A DNA stretch of 44,409 nucleotides from Pelagibacterium luteolum (GCF_900100665.1 NZ_FNCS01000024.1:1-44409), one strand, 5' to 3'. Positions 8,814 through 18,045 are shown, counted from the stretch's first letter. Notes: generated from the sequence alone by a model not told the origin. Numbers and translations are program-made.

Positions 8814-9495
8814 CGAACATATATCCAGCGGAACGCACCGTGCGAATGCGGTCAGGGCCGCCACCGGTGAGCGCGCGGCGCAATCGCCCCACATGAGCGT
8901 TCACCGTTCGCGTGTCGACGAACCGTCCCTCGTCCCAACCAGCGCTGATCAGCGCCTGCCGAGCCACGACCTGCCCCGCATTTTCCATCAAATGGCGTAA
9001 GAGCCTAAATTCAATCGGGCCAAGGTGAATTTCCTTGTCCTGTCGTGTCACACGATGCTGGCGTGGATCGAGAGTGATTTCGCCGGCCCTCAAAAGTGTC
9101 CTGCCATCGCTGGGCGTATACGCATGACCTTTGCGCCGCGCGATCGCTCCAAGAAATCCGATGAGCTTGCTTGGTGACATGGGCCGCACGAACGTTTCGT
9201 CGATACCTGCTTTGATGAGGTCGATGTGCAAATGCTCAGCACCGGGCCCGATCAAAGCGACAGTCAAAATTCCCAAAGGCACAGCTTCTTGCTTTAAGCG
9301 GGTGCAAACCTCGAATGGGAGCACCTCACCAGGCCGACAGTCCAAAAGGATGGCGAGAGGACTGAGTTCGGCGCTAAAGTGCAGGACCTCCTCGGCGCTG
9401 CTTGCAAGTGTGACCCCAAATCCGGACTCCTCCAAAATATGGGAGAGCAGCAAGTAGAAATCAGCGTCAGTTGAGGCGATCAACACCCATGTCAA
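8803..9495 (-). CDS. PhoB/OmpR-type response regulator with atypical receiver
   Basis: A 230-residue protein: receiver domain (about 1-120) and winged-helix DNA-binding domain (about 133-230) with PhoB-like GEITLDPRQHRVTRQDKEIH and VDTRTVNAHVGRLRRAL. The phospho-acceptor Asp is probably D52 (ILLDCRPG), but the acidic pocket is ASTDAD instead of the usual E-D pair, the switch Thr/Ser is not obvious, and the conserved Lys is Arg (R104 in FVRPMSP). It may therefore work without classical phosphorylation. It begins at TTG 9495, 8 bases after GGAGG, and overlaps the amidohydrolase. No histidine kinase is nearby. It is the obvious candidate regulator of the catabolic island. Confidence 0.8.
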   Translation of the reverse strand: MTWVLIASTDADFYLLLSHILEESGFGVTLASSAEEVLHFSAELSPLAILLDCRPGEVLPFEVCTRLKQEAVPLGILTVALIGPGAEHLHIDLIKAGIDETFVRPMSPSKLIGFLGAIARRKGHAYTPSDGRTLLRAGEITLDPRQHRVTRQDKEIHLGPIEFRLLRHLMENAGQVVARQALISAGWDEGRFVDTRTVNAHVGRLRRALTGGGPDRIRTVRSAGYMFDDR

Positions 9496-9700
9496 ACTTG
9501 CTTTCCTCCGCGGTCAGTCCGCCACCAGCAATGTGAGCGTCGCGCAAATATGGGGCGATTGCCACTGGGGAAACCCGAAGCCGTTCAGACAGATTTTTAA
9601 ATGATGACGAAGTCGCTAGCGGCCGAGCTCAGAGCGCGATCATGCACGAAAACGTCGGCGGCTATCACCCTGGAAGGGGACGCTGCCGCGCATCGCGGCT

Positions 9701-9877
9701 CTATTTCGCGCCGTCCCCCCCGTTCGCCTCAAGATAGCCTTTCGCCAAGAGCCAGTCGCGAAGGATGAAGCGCATTGCATCTTGTCGCGTGCCGTTGGTC
9801 TGCGAATTTTCCGCGATAAAGGCTTCAAACCCTTGTGCCAAATCCTCGGGTACGCGAAAGGTGATTTTGGACTGCAT
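9701..9877 (-). CDS. Small ribbon-helix-helix-like protein
   Basis: A 58-residue protein starting MQSKITFRVPEDLAQGFEAF, with a ribosome site AGGAA just before the ATG at 9875-9877. A short beta strand with alternating polar residues (ITFRVP) followed by two predicted helices (DLAQGFEAFI, TRQDAMRFILRDWLLAKG) fits the ribbon-helix-helix pattern of CopG/Arc-type regulators. It lies 60 bases downstream of trbI on the same strand, so it may be the last gene of the trb operon or have its own promoter. Possible roles are plasmid-encoded repressor or relaxosome accessory protein. No family assignment is certain. Confidence 0.6.
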   Translation of the reverse strand: MQSKITFRVPEDLAQGFEAFIAENSQTNGTRQDAMRFILRDWLLAKGYLEANGGDGAK

Positions 9878-9937
9878 AGGAGTTCCTGTGCCTGCGCTAG
9901 ACAGACTTTGAGACGGTGTTCCAAACCATAGGGCGCT

Positions 9938-11254
9938 CTAGGGACCGTAAGGGATTGGAAAGGTGATGTCGCGCTCAACGAAAATGTTGAACCGGTAGCC
10001 CGAGCGTATTTCAAGGGTCGGCGAAACGTCCAGACTACGGGATATCGTTTGCTCGGCCACGCGACCAAAACTGTCGGCAATGTTTGATCGCCCCGTCGAC
10101 CAGAGATCACCGCCTTGACCGGGATCAGGGCGCGGAGACGCAAGATCAAGGCCCGTCCCCAGTAGGGCAGTCAGTGCTGCAGCTCCAAAAGTCTCGAGAT
10201 ATCGATTGTCGACCCGGTCGCTAAAGCCCCTGCGCCCTGCGCCGTCCATCCCGCTCATGTCGCCCAACTCGAGTGTTGTACCGTCTGGAAATACGATATC
10301 AGACCAAACGGCATAAACGCGGGTCTGCCCAAAGCCCACATTTGACTCGTAGCGGCCGACGAGCCTTGACCCCTGCGGAATGAGAAGGTGGTGGCCCGTG
10401 GCACTGTCGTATACATGCTGGCGCACTTGAGCACTGATGGGACCCGGGAGATCTGAATTTATCGCCGAAATGAGAGTGGCTGGGATAACCGAACCTCGCG
10501 CCAACGCGAAGGGTGAAGCATGGGCCGGCACCAGGCTGTCATCGTTTCGGTCATAGACGGTGCCCTGCTCACCTGGCCCTCCATTGAGCGCGCTATCGTG
10601 CAAAAAGTCCATTTGCTGAGCAAGTCTTGCCCTGATCGCCTCGCTTAGGATTGCGGACCCATTTTGAGCTGAAATGCTTGAACCGGCATGGGACAGGAGC
10701 GAACCGGCCTCTGACGCTGTTTGCCGGCCCTCGATCGCGCTCAAATCCACCGATAGCGGGCTGGACGCTGCTGTGTGCTGGGCCTGAAGTGAAGCGAGAT
10801 GTTGGCGGTTTCGCTCTCTGAGCTCGGCCTCTGCGAGCTCGCGCGCTAGAGCGTCCTGCCATCCTTCGTCCCTTTGAGATGTCTGTGAGAAGCCGATCTG
10901 CTCGACCTCTCGTGACCCCTCAAGTTCGGGTGCGCCCTGGAAAGGATTTGAATTGGCAGGCAAGGGTGGCTCAAAAGCCGCCGGCGGCTCAGCCCGCGGC
11001 AGGTCCTGGCGCGGAGCTTCGACAATCCCAGGGCGCACGCCCTCGGTCAAAGCGTCCGCCAGATCGGAAGCCGGCATCCCGGGCGCATTTGACGGGCTCG
11101 AGTTGGCGCGCCCACTCCCCCGGTCAGATAATCCCCAAACAACCACGCTCGAAAACACGATGAAAAGGGCCACAACCACTATAATCGGCAACCGATTGAC
11201 GCGGCGCAGATCTGAACCGTTGGACGCTTGGCTGTTGAGATCGAGTGAACTCAT
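9938..11254 (-). CDS. trbI: Conjugal transfer protein TrbI (VirB10-like)
   Basis: A 438-residue bitopic inner-membrane protein of the type IV secretion core complex, bridging inner and outer membranes. It has a short cytoplasmic N-terminus, one membrane segment at about 22-42 (RLPIIVVVALFIVF), a proline-rich periplasmic linker, and the conserved VirB10/TrbI beta-barrel domain (GSVIPATLISAINSDLPGPI; LLIPQGSRLVGRYES; FGAAALTALL). It is the distal member of the trbBCDEJLFGHI gene order known from Ti plasmids, 12 bases after trbH. Length is normal for the family. Confidence 0.93.
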   Translation of the reverse strand: MSSLDLNSQASNGSDLRRVNRLPIIVVVALFIVFSSVVVWGLSDRGSGRANSSPSNAPGMPASDLADALTEGVRPGIVEAPRQDLPRAEPPAAFEPPLPANSNPFQGAPELEGSREVEQIGFSQTSQRDEGWQDALARELAEAELRERNRQHLASLQAQHTAASSPLSVDLSAIEGRQTASEAGSLLSHAGSSISAQNGSAILSEAIRARLAQQMDFLHDSALNGGPGEQGTVYDRNDDSLVPAHASPFALARGSVIPATLISAINSDLPGPISAQVRQHVYDSATGHHLLIPQGSRLVGRYESNVGFGQTRVYAVWSDIVFPDGTTLELGDMSGMDGAGRRGFSDRVDNRYLETFGAAALTALLGTGLDLASPRPDPGQGGDLWSTGRSNIADSFGRVAEQTISRSLDVSPTLEIRSGYRFNIFVERDITFPIPYGP

Positions 11255-11266
11255 ACGATCCCTCGC

Positions 11267-11725
11267 CTAGCTGGCCGCTCGACGCAGGATCGATATGGGC
11301 GTGATGGGGTCCACCCCAAACGGTGTCACCGCGTAGGCGCGCGCCATTTCGAGCTCGGGTGTTGTGATGCGGACAAATATCTCCTCGCTTTGCCCTGACA
11401 CACTATATGCGATCGCAAAAACATCTTCGCTCGCAATGTTGGACGTGACGGCAAAGCCATGAGCTCGCAAACGGGCGTCTAGAGCAACAGACATAGCCGA
11501 GTTGTCTGTATGCAAAGCGACTGTCGTTGTGCCCGGCCCTAGATTTTGAGCAATTTGGTCCGCCATGTCGCTGGCAATAACCGTCGCGGCGGGCTCGCTG
11601 AGCGCAAGCGCGTCGATACTCGAACCCGCCTCAAAATATCCACCTCCCGTTGACGTACATCCTGCGAGCCCGAGTGTGACAAAGGCCAGCGACAAGAGCG
11701 GTCCTGCCGAATTGAAGATCGCCAC
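11267..11725 (-). CDS. trbH: Conjugal transfer lipoprotein TrbH
   Basis: A 152-residue protein with an N-terminal lipoprotein signal; the lipobox LAGC places the lipidated cysteine at C23. TrbH is found in this position in Ti-type trb operons and probably stabilises the outer-membrane part of the transfer pore, as VirB7 does in other systems. It lies between trbG (2 bases upstream) and trbI. The mature part has no recognisable catalytic motif. Assignment rests on gene order, lipobox and length. Confidence 0.82.
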   Translation of the reverse strand: MAIFNSAGPLLSLAFVTLGLAGCTSTGGGYFEAGSSIDALALSEPAATVIASDMADQIAQNLGPGTTTVALHTDNSAMSVALDARLRAHGFAVTSNIASEDVFAIAYSVSGQSEEIFVRITTPELEMARAYAVTPFGVDPITPISILRRAAS

Positions 11726-11727
11726 GG

Positions 11728-12543
11728 CTAGCTCCTTCGCTCGATTGAAATGCGCTGTTGGTTTGGCCCCACACCGCTCAATAGGATCGCTCGGTCAACG
11801 AGGTAATCAACGATTATCATCGTGCCCTGGAGGCGGTAATTTACGATCTGCTCCTCACCATGGTCTTGGATGAAAAGGACCGGGGCGTCCCCACTTGCAA
11901 GATGGCTCGGGAACTGGATGTAGGTTTTAACGCCGTCGGAATACACGCGGGTTGGTTTCCAGCGGGCAGATCCGGTCACCGAGAAATCAAAATTGAGATG
12001 TTCAGCGGGTAGACCGGCTCCAGGAATGATGCTGTCCCTGAGCCGCTGATTGGCGATGTCTATGCTCTGGCGGATCTCTTCAGGATATGAGAATGCCACT
12101 CTCGCCATATAGTCGCGTTGGCCGGACTTGAGCGCGATGTGGTAGGTCCTGCGTGAGGTGGTGACCACCATAGAGGTCTCGAGCCCAGGCTCTGCGGGCT
12201 TGACCACGAGATGGACGCGTTGCCCTTGGGGCGAGCCTGACGTTGCAACCTCGATCTGCCAACGCACCGTATCTCCCACAAGTACGTCGTTCACAACCTC
12301 GCCGGCCTGAAGTGCGACCTCGCACAGATGGAGCGGCGAGCAGATCAAGATGGGTTGAGACTGGCCATAGAGGTAATTTACCGCACCGTCTGCGCCATGG
12401 GTTACGATGGCAGCCCGATCTTGCCAACGCTCCGAGATATCAATCGCTGTGTGGCCACTTGACCCATCTGCAAAAGCTACACTCGGCATAAGACTTAAAA
12501 GCGCCACGCCCAAATCGCGCAGGTGCAAATGTCTCGCAATCAT
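11728..12543 (-). CDS. trbG: Conjugal transfer protein TrbG (VirB9-like)
   Basis: A 271-residue periplasmic/outer-membrane component of the type IV secretion core. It has a cleavable signal (GVALLSLMPSVAFADG) and the VirB9/TrbG beta-rich fold, with the C-terminal signature WKPTRVYSDGVKTYIQFP, which normally binds the VirB7/TrbH lipoprotein and the VirB10/TrbI pore. The ATG at 12543 is chosen because the signal peptide follows directly; an open frame upstream overlaps trbF and has no family resemblance. It is packed tightly between trbF and trbH. Confidence 0.92.
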   Translation of the reverse strand: MIARHLHLRDLGVALLSLMPSVAFADGSSGHTAIDISERWQDRAAIVTHGADGAVNYLYGQSQPILICSPLHLCEVALQAGEVVNDVLVGDTVRWQIEVATSGSPQGQRVHLVVKPAEPGLETSMVVTTSRRTYHIALKSGQRDYMARVAFSYPEEIRQSIDIANQRLRDSIIPGAGLPAEHLNFDFSVTGSARWKPTRVYSDGVKTYIQFPSHLASGDAPVLFIQDHGEEQIVNYRLQGTMIIVDYLVDRAILLSGVGPNQQRISIERRS

Positions 12544-12565
12544 CACTAGATCTCCGAAATGAGGG

Positions 12566-13225
12566 TCAGAGTTGTGCCGTCCATTCAAAATCGGCCAGAT
12601 AGAGCCCGATCGGGTTAAGCCGGATGATGGCTTCGTCTTGGGGCGGCGAGAGAACAACGGTCGCAATGCCACGCCACCGACGGTTGGCAGCCTCCCGTCC
12701 TGAGCGATCACGTTCGATTTCGGTCCAGTCGATCTGGTAGGTCTCACCGGACAGCGCTACGACGCTGTTGACTTCAACCGAAACTGTCCGTTCGCGCGCA
12801 GCGTCAAATGGGGATTGGTTGCGAAACCAAGCGCTTACCTTCGCCGTGGAGGGGTCCTGGCGGCGAAGCAGGGCGTAGGTGCGATTAATGTAACCCGTCT
12901 GAACAACCGTATCGGGTGTGACCGATCTAAAGTTTGAGACCCATTGGCCCAGCATGGCGCGAACGACGCGTTCGTCGGCATACTCGATTTGCCCGGGAAA
13001 CCCACCGAGGACTGCATTGGCGTGCTGATCGACTTCCACGATGTAAGGTACAAACTTTACTTGGGTCGACTGATAAAGGGCATATCCGAAACCGATGATG
13101 GCCATCCCCATCGCCAACATGGCCACAACTCTCCACGCCTCAGCTGCACGGACATACTGGCCATATCGTTCAGACCATTCCTGGCGCGCCGCGATATATG
13201 GGTTCTCTGGGACGGCCTTTGCCAT
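12566..13225 (-). CDS. trbF: Conjugal transfer protein TrbF (VirB8-like)
   Basis: A 219-residue inner-membrane protein with a single membrane segment at about 32-50 ([19 protein letters not shown]) and a periplasmic NTF2-like domain ([31 protein letters not shown]). TrbF/VirB8 nucleates assembly of the transfer channel. The ATG at 13225 gives [20 protein letters not shown], the usual N-terminus. The longer upstream frame overlaps the intergenic space and trbL, so it is rejected. It lies 34 bases after trbL. Confidence 0.93.
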   Translation of the reverse strand: MAKAVPENPYIAARQEWSERYGQYVRAAEAWRVVAMLAMGMAIIGFGYALYQSTQVKFVPYIVEVDQHANAVLGGFPGQIEYADERVVRAMLGQWVSNFRSVTPDTVVQTGYINRTYALLRRQDPSTAKVSAWFRNQSPFDAARERTVSVEVNSVVALSGETYQIDWTEIERDRSGREAANRRWRGIATVVLSPPQDEAIIRLNPIGLYLADFEWTAQL

Positions 13226-13259
13226 AGTGTGCCCTTGAGTTGGGTGTGTGTAGGAGTGC

Positions 13260-14555
13260 TCAGGTGCTACCGGACGAGCGTATAAAGGTCGGCTGCGCGT
13301 CACGAAGCTTCTGATTGGCCAAACCCAAAGTCGTCCCGCTACGGGCGCCGGGGAGCCCCACCATCTTGTCACCCGCCGCAGAGGCAAGCGAACCGCTCAC
13401 GGCGCTCAAGGCAGCTTTTGATTGGCGCGCCGGCCCTTCCCCTGCTGCCTTTGAGTGTCCAGCGGCTGTGGCTGCGCCCTTCGCAAGGCCGCCAATCCCT
13501 AAGCCGGCCCCTGCCCCTAGCGCGGCAAATGTTGCAAGCTGGGATCCTGAGCGCAGAGCTTCGTGCCCGGTTGATGTCGAAACGCCCTGGACCATGCCCT
13601 GGATAATCGTCGGAACCTGAAGCGCAATCATAAAGACGACGATCGAGATGCCCCCGATCGCGAGGGCCGTCATGATCTGCTCCTCGCCGGTAAAGTCCGC
13701 GTTTTCGGCGAGACCAATCAAAATGTCCGAGCCGATCTTGGCTATCATCACCAACCCCATAAGCTTCATGCCGACCGAGAAGGCATAGACAAGATATCGA
13801 ATGGCAAAGTCTTTGGTGTATGACGAACCGCCCAGCCCCAGCATGATCATCCCGGCAAGCAGCCCGACATACATTTCAGCAAGAACAGATACGAAAAGGG
13901 CTGACACCAACGAAAAGCAGACGACAACGATCGCCATTGCTATGATCGACGCCATGCCTAAAAGGTTGTCTTCCCAAAGACCAAAACGAACGTTCTCACC
14001 GAGCTTTCCAGCAACGCTTATGCCAGCGTTGAAAACTCCAGAGGGCGACGCAGAACCGCGTTCAGAGCCTAGAGCGAACAACGAGTCCACGATCGCCCAT
14101 GCGAAATCGGGACCCGATTGAAGCACGAACAAGAAAAAGCCGATGAACAAAATCCGTCGGACCAATTCGGCAAACCATGCCTCAATGGCTGGTGCCTGTA
14201 TGGCTAACCATACCGCGGCGATCCCAACTTCGATGCTCGCAAGCGTCCAAAAAAGGCTTCTTGCAGCCGAAAGGACCTGAGTTTCCCAGTCTCGCGTCGC
14301 GCTTACGATCTGATCTTCAAGGCTCTCTAACAATCCGCCATCAACTTGCGCAAAACCGACCTGAGGCGCGAGTGCGACACCGAACGAAATGGCAATGAAA
14401 ATCAGGCGGGCGCCCTGCCCCCCTGCCCTCGCGCTGGTTTGGCGGTGGCAAAGCGCAAAATGGCGTGGTTGCACCTTGCGACAGCAGCTTCGCTTGATTG
14501 ATCTGCCCAACGAGCGCGTATCTTGGCCGCTCGTGGGTTTTGCTGTCACCTTCAT
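13260..14555 (-). CDS. trbL: Conjugal transfer protein TrbL (VirB6-like)
   Basis: A 431-residue polytopic inner-membrane protein of the transfer pore with at least five hydrophobic segments and an Ala/Gly-rich cytoplasmic tail. The start at 14555 forms an ATGA overlap with the trbJ stop, arguing for real coupling, but it puts about 50 basic residues ahead of a signal-like helix ([20 protein letters not shown]). An internal non-ATG start is possible. In Ti plasmids a trbK entry-exclusion gene lies between trbJ and trbL; here the two genes overlap and no trbK exists. Confidence 0.88.
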   Translation of the reverse strand: MKVTAKPTSGQDTRSLGRSIKRSCCRKVQPRHFALCHRQTSARAGGQGARLIFIAISFGVALAPQVGFAQVDGGLLESLEDQIVSATRDWETQVLSAARSLFWTLASIEVGIAAVWLAIQAPAIEAWFAELVRRILFIGFFLFVLQSGPDFAWAIVDSLFALGSERGSASPSGVFNAGISVAGKLGENVRFGLWEDNLLGMASIIAMAIVVVCFSLVSALFVSVLAEMYVGLLAGMIMLGLGGSSYTKDFAIRYLVYAFSVGMKLMGLVMIAKIGSDILIGLAENADFTGEEQIMTALAIGGISIVVFMIALQVPTIIQGMVQGVSTSTGHEALRSGSQLATFAALGAGAGLGIGGLAKGAATAAGHSKAAGEGPARQSKAALSAVSGSLASAAGDKMVGLPGARSGTTLGLANQKLRDAQPTFIRSSGST

Positions 14556-15331
14556 CGGCCCAAAATCTGCATTTGGCGCCCCTCAAGCGCGGGGAGCGTT
14601 GCGCTGAAAAACTGGTTGCGGCGCGCTTGGGCGAGGTCTGATTGGGTCTGCTCGGACTGGTACCATGTGCCCATCATTACAGTTTGCTGTGCGATAAGGG
14701 CGCGCAGTTTCTGGATTTGCGCCACCTGCTGGCTGGCGATTGCATGTCCCGTCTGAAGAGCTTGCATTTGGCCGCTCGCAGACGCTGATTGAGCGTGCAG
14801 TTGAGAAAGGGTTTGAGATTCAGACTCGAACTGCTGCGCGGTTAGTCCCGCAGACGCGAGCGTGCCAGCGATCGTGTCGCGATTGGCCTGGGACCAACTG
14901 GCGTACTCACCAGAAAAATCGTGACCGTGGTTCAATCCGGTCTCAAGACTGGCGTAGCTTGGAAAGCGTTGGGCCAATACATCGTCAAGCCCCCCAAGCG
15001 AGAAGGCAATGCCCTCCCCTTGAGCCACTATGCGCTGCAGCAAATTGAGATCACCGACGGCGTTGCCCCAGATGTTTTCTGGTAGCCGTTCTAGATTTTG
15101 AAGCATGACTTTGTACTGATCGAGCTGATTTTCGATCTGGGTCGCCTGATGGGATATTTGTTCAAGATTTTGCGCAACCTGCTCCATATTGGTTCCTGCG
15201 AGCTCGACCAATTGGAGGTTGTTGAGAATTTGGGTCCATTCCGTCGCCCCGCCAACTGCGATGCCGGCGGATCCAGAATGGGTTGAGAGCGCCCAAAAGA
15301 TGACACTCGCCATTGGCGATTTAAGTCGCAT
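14552..15331 (-). CDS. trbJ: Conjugal transfer protein TrbJ (VirB5-like)
   Basis: A 259-residue secreted minor pilus component. It has an N-terminal signal (MRLKSPMASVIFWALSTHSG), the TrbJ signature GATEWTQILNNLQLVEL, and a long alpha-helical, Gln-rich body with coiled-coil character (MEQVAQNLEQISHQATQIEN). The ATG at 15331 overlaps the trbE stop by 11 bases, which supports this start over an upstream frame lying inside trbE. It probably sits at the pilus tip and contributes to recipient contact, by analogy with VirB5. Confidence 0.9.
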   Translation of the reverse strand: MRLKSPMASVIFWALSTHSGSAGIAVGGATEWTQILNNLQLVELAGTNMEQVAQNLEQISHQATQIENQLDQYKVMLQNLERLPENIWGNAVGDLNLLQRIVAQGEGIAFSLGGLDDVLAQRFPSYASLETGLNHGHDFSGEYASWSQANRDTIAGTLASAGLTAQQFESESQTLSQLHAQSASASGQMQALQTGHAIASQQVAQIQKLRALIAQQTVMMGTWYQSEQTQSDLAQARRNQFFSATLPALEGRQMQILGR

Positions 15332-17744
15332 GGCTGACACCCCGGGCGTGGAGCCAATGTGTGGGCCATGCCTCACCGTGCGCCGCCCGCAACGCCGTGA
15401 TTTGTCTGATGTCGGCTTTGCCAGATGCACCGACAAACGCCAGTGCAACCGGTCCCAGCGCCATATTGAAAAGTCGGCGCCCCTGGGGCGATGCGACGTA
15501 ATAATCTTGCTTTGGCGTTGCCGTTGCAATGATCTCTATCTGACGCTCGTTCAATCCCAATCGCTCGTAAAACCTACGGCTATCGCTGTCGCGGGCAGCA
15601 CCGTTCGGAAGGCAAATTTTTGTTGGGCAGCTTTCTTTTATGACGTCCATAATCCCGGAATCGGCGGCGTCCGAGATCGACTGTGTCGCAAGCACCACGG
15701 CACAATTTGCTTTGCGCAACACTTTGAGCCAGTCGCGTATCTTGTCGCGAAATACACCGTGGCCGAGCACCAGCCATGCCTCATCGATAATGATCAGGCT
15801 GGGGCGACCATCCAAGCTTTTTTCTATGCGGCGGAACAAGTAGAGCAGCACCGGGATAAGGCTTCTGTCGCCCATGTTCATGAGCTCTTCAATTTCAAAT
15901 GTTTGGAACGCACTAAGCTCAAGGCCGTCATTTTCGGCGTCAAGCATCAATCCCATGGGGCCGTCTAAAGTGAAAGGCTCAAGTGCTTGTTTTATAGCTT
16001 CTTTTTGAACACCCGACACGAAGTTGGAGAGGGAGCGGTGCCGCGATCGTGTCATCAGCGTGATGTGATGGTGGATAGCATTCCTGGAATCGGGATCAAC
16101 AATGCCGCCTTGTAATCGGATCAAGGTTTCGAGCCATTCCACGGCCCACGCGCGATCCGCACCCGTCTCCAAGTTGGACAGTGGTGCGAATGCGGGCGCT
16201 TCATCACTTCCTAAAGCGTAGTGATGTCCACCCACGGCCGCAGTCAGGCCATATAGTGACATGCCTTTGTCGAACGCAAAGATCTGGGCATTCGCGTAGC
16301 GCCTGAATTGAGCTGCGATAAGCGACAGCAATGTCGACTTACCAGAGCCCGTGGGACCGAAGACCAATGTATGGCCGACGTCGTCAACGTGAAGATTGAG
16401 ACGGAACGGTGTGGATCCCGAGGCCAGTTGGGTCAATGGCGGCGAGTTTGGAGGATAATATGGGCAAGGACACTCCCCCTCCCCGGACCAGACAGCGTTG
16501 AACGGCAACATGTCAGCAAGGTTGCGGGTATGGATTAGGGGTTCGCGAACATTTGCGTACCAATTGCCTGGCAAACTGCCCAGATATGCTTCAGTCGCAT
16601 TGAGGCCCTCTATCCGGGCGCCAAACCCTTCGGCCTGGATCTGTTGACGGATCTGTTCGCAATGGACGTCCAGTCTCGAGCGGTCAGTGTCGAACACGAT
16701 AACGACTGGAGTGTAATAGCCGTATGCAACCAGCTGGGAATTCGCCGAGGCAATTGCGTCTTCACTTTCCGAGACCATAAGGGCCGCATCTTGGTCCAAC
16801 GCCCCAGCATTGGACTGAAAAAGCTGGTCCATGAAGGGTCGCACCTTCTGGATCCATTTTTTTCTGGTCCGCTCGAGCTTTTGACGTGCCTCCAAAGGAT
16901 CAAGAAATATAAAGCGAGAGGACCAGCGATAGGACAGCGCCATCAAGTCCAAGCTGTTTAAAATTCCTGGCCAACTTTGCGCTGGGAAACCGTCGATCGA
17001 TACGACCCCGATGTAGCGTCCATCAACCATCGGTGTGAGCGCATGGTGAAACTCAGCAGTCGCCAGATAGTCGAGATACATAGGAATATCAGGCAGCCGG
17101 ACGGGATGATTTTCGCCCGATATGCAAAAACGCGCGAACTGTAAAAGGTCATCGTACTGAGCAGGACTTGCGCCGGCGCGCTCGCTGACCGCGCGGGTGC
17201 GCATCCTCTCTAACGCGATGAAATTACTGATGTATTGTTCAAACTCGCCAATCGCGCTTTTGAACTTTTCGAGTGTACGGTCAGCGGTAGTCTGATGACG
17301 GGAGTGGTGGTCTGAATAAAGGTAGCGCGTTATCTCCTGTTTTCTCACTTGAGGTTCTCGATACGTCAGTGTGAGCGCATGTTTGCTCTCAAAATGACCA
17401 TCTGCGCGCTCAAAATGTGCGCGTCTTTCCTCTTCGATCAGAGCGCTCACAGGGTCGGGAAAGCTGGAGAGGTCGCGTGCCGGATAGCTCTGTGTCGGCA
17501 TACGTATGGCGTCGACGTGAATCATCCAACCCGAGCCTAACCTCGCCAAAACGGTGTTGAGGAGTCTGGAGACCTCGTTGCGCTCAATGTCGGTCGAACT
17601 TTCGCTGTCGGGACCCGCATAGTACCAGCCAGCCATCAGCGACCCGTCTTTGAGAAGCATGATGCCGTCGTCCACGAGCGCCGCGTAAGGCACAAGTTCG
17701 GCAAATGACGCCTCTCTATGGCGGAAGTGGTTTAAGGCGAGCAC
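15321..17744 (-). CDS. trbE: Conjugal transfer ATPase TrbE (VirB4-like)
   Basis: An 807-residue inner-membrane-associated ATPase that powers pilus biogenesis and substrate transfer. Walker A is at residues 463-471 (GPTGSGKST) and Walker B is LIIIDEAWLVL; the later LATQSISDA segment is the VirB4 C-terminal motif. Length is close to the usual 800-820. It starts with GTG at 17744, just past the trbD stop, so the two are coupled. VirB4 proteins are the most conserved member of conjugation systems, making this a firm marker of an intact pore. Confidence 0.95.
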   Translation of the reverse strand: MLALNHFRHREASFAELVPYAALVDDGIMLLKDGSLMAGWYYAGPDSESSTDIERNEVSRLLNTVLARLGSGWMIHVDAIRMPTQSYPARDLSSFPDPVSALIEEERRAHFERADGHFESKHALTLTYREPQVRKQEITRYLYSDHHSRHQTTADRTLEKFKSAIGEFEQYISNFIALERMRTRAVSERAGASPAQYDDLLQFARFCISGENHPVRLPDIPMYLDYLATAEFHHALTPMVDGRYIGVVSIDGFPAQSWPGILNSLDLMALSYRWSSRFIFLDPLEARQKLERTRKKWIQKVRPFMDQLFQSNAGALDQDAALMVSESEDAIASANSQLVAYGYYTPVVIVFDTDRSRLDVHCEQIRQQIQAEGFGARIEGLNATEAYLGSLPGNWYANVREPLIHTRNLADMLPFNAVWSGEGECPCPYYPPNSPPLTQLASGSTPFRLNLHVDDVGHTLVFGPTGSGKSTLLSLIAAQFRRYANAQIFAFDKGMSLYGLTAAVGGHHYALGSDEAPAFAPLSNLETGADRAWAVEWLETLIRLQGGIVDPDSRNAIHHHITLMTRSRHRSLSNFVSGVQKEAIKQALEPFTLDGPMGLMLDAENDGLELSAFQTFEIEELMNMGDRSLIPVLLYLFRRIEKSLDGRPSLIIIDEAWLVLGHGVFRDKIRDWLKVLRKANCAVVLATQSISDAADSGIMDVIKESCPTKICLPNGAARDSDSRRFYERLGLNERQIEIIATATPKQDYYVASPQGRRLFNMALGPVALAFVGASGKADIRQITALRAAHGEAWPTHWLHARGVSHAT

Positions 17745-17745
17745 A

Positions 17746-18045
17746 CTACCTTCCTCTCCAAGGCGATGACGTTGGCCTGTAATGGTTGCGATAGCGAATG
17801 TGGCGCCCGTAGACGCGACGCATGAAAGGATCTTGTTTGGCCATCATGCGTAGAGCCGCAATGATCCCGATCCAGAGCGCCAATCCCAGAAGTGCCGAGA
17901 GCACTGTGAGGACCACGAAGATCAAGATTACGGTCAATAGGCCGGTTATAAGGACCAGCTCGCGATCTGCCCCAAAAAGGAGATTGGGACGCGAAAGCGC
18001 GCGGTGAAGGTTTGTGCGCACGAGAGCATCGGTTGGATCCGTCAT
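17746..18045 (-). CDS. trbD: Conjugal transfer protein TrbD (VirB3-like)
   Basis: A 99-residue inner-membrane protein with one long hydrophobic region at about 30-64. The N-terminal part (VRTNLHRALSRPNLLFGADR) matches TrbD/VirB3, and the C-terminal MAKQDPFMRRVYGRHIRYR is the usual basic tail. TrbD helps the VirB4-type ATPase engage pilin subunits. It lies between trbC (11 bases upstream) and trbE (adjacent), the invariant position in trb operons. Confidence 0.92.
   Translation of the reverse strand: MTDPTDALVRTNLHRALSRPNLLFGADRELVLITGLLTVILIFVVLTVLSALLGLALWIGIIAALRMMAKQDPFMRRVYGRHIRYRNHYRPTSSPWRGR

Noticed and set aside
9496-9640. Minus-strand open stretch reading LSERLRVSPVAIAPYLRDAH ahead of the regulator
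   Set aside because: No start codon with ribosome site and a stop upstream; it may be a relic of a C-terminus but cannot be supported.
15189-15968. 259-codon plus-strand frame opposite trbE
   Set aside because: Antisense to the conserved VirB4-type ATPase; no independent similarity.
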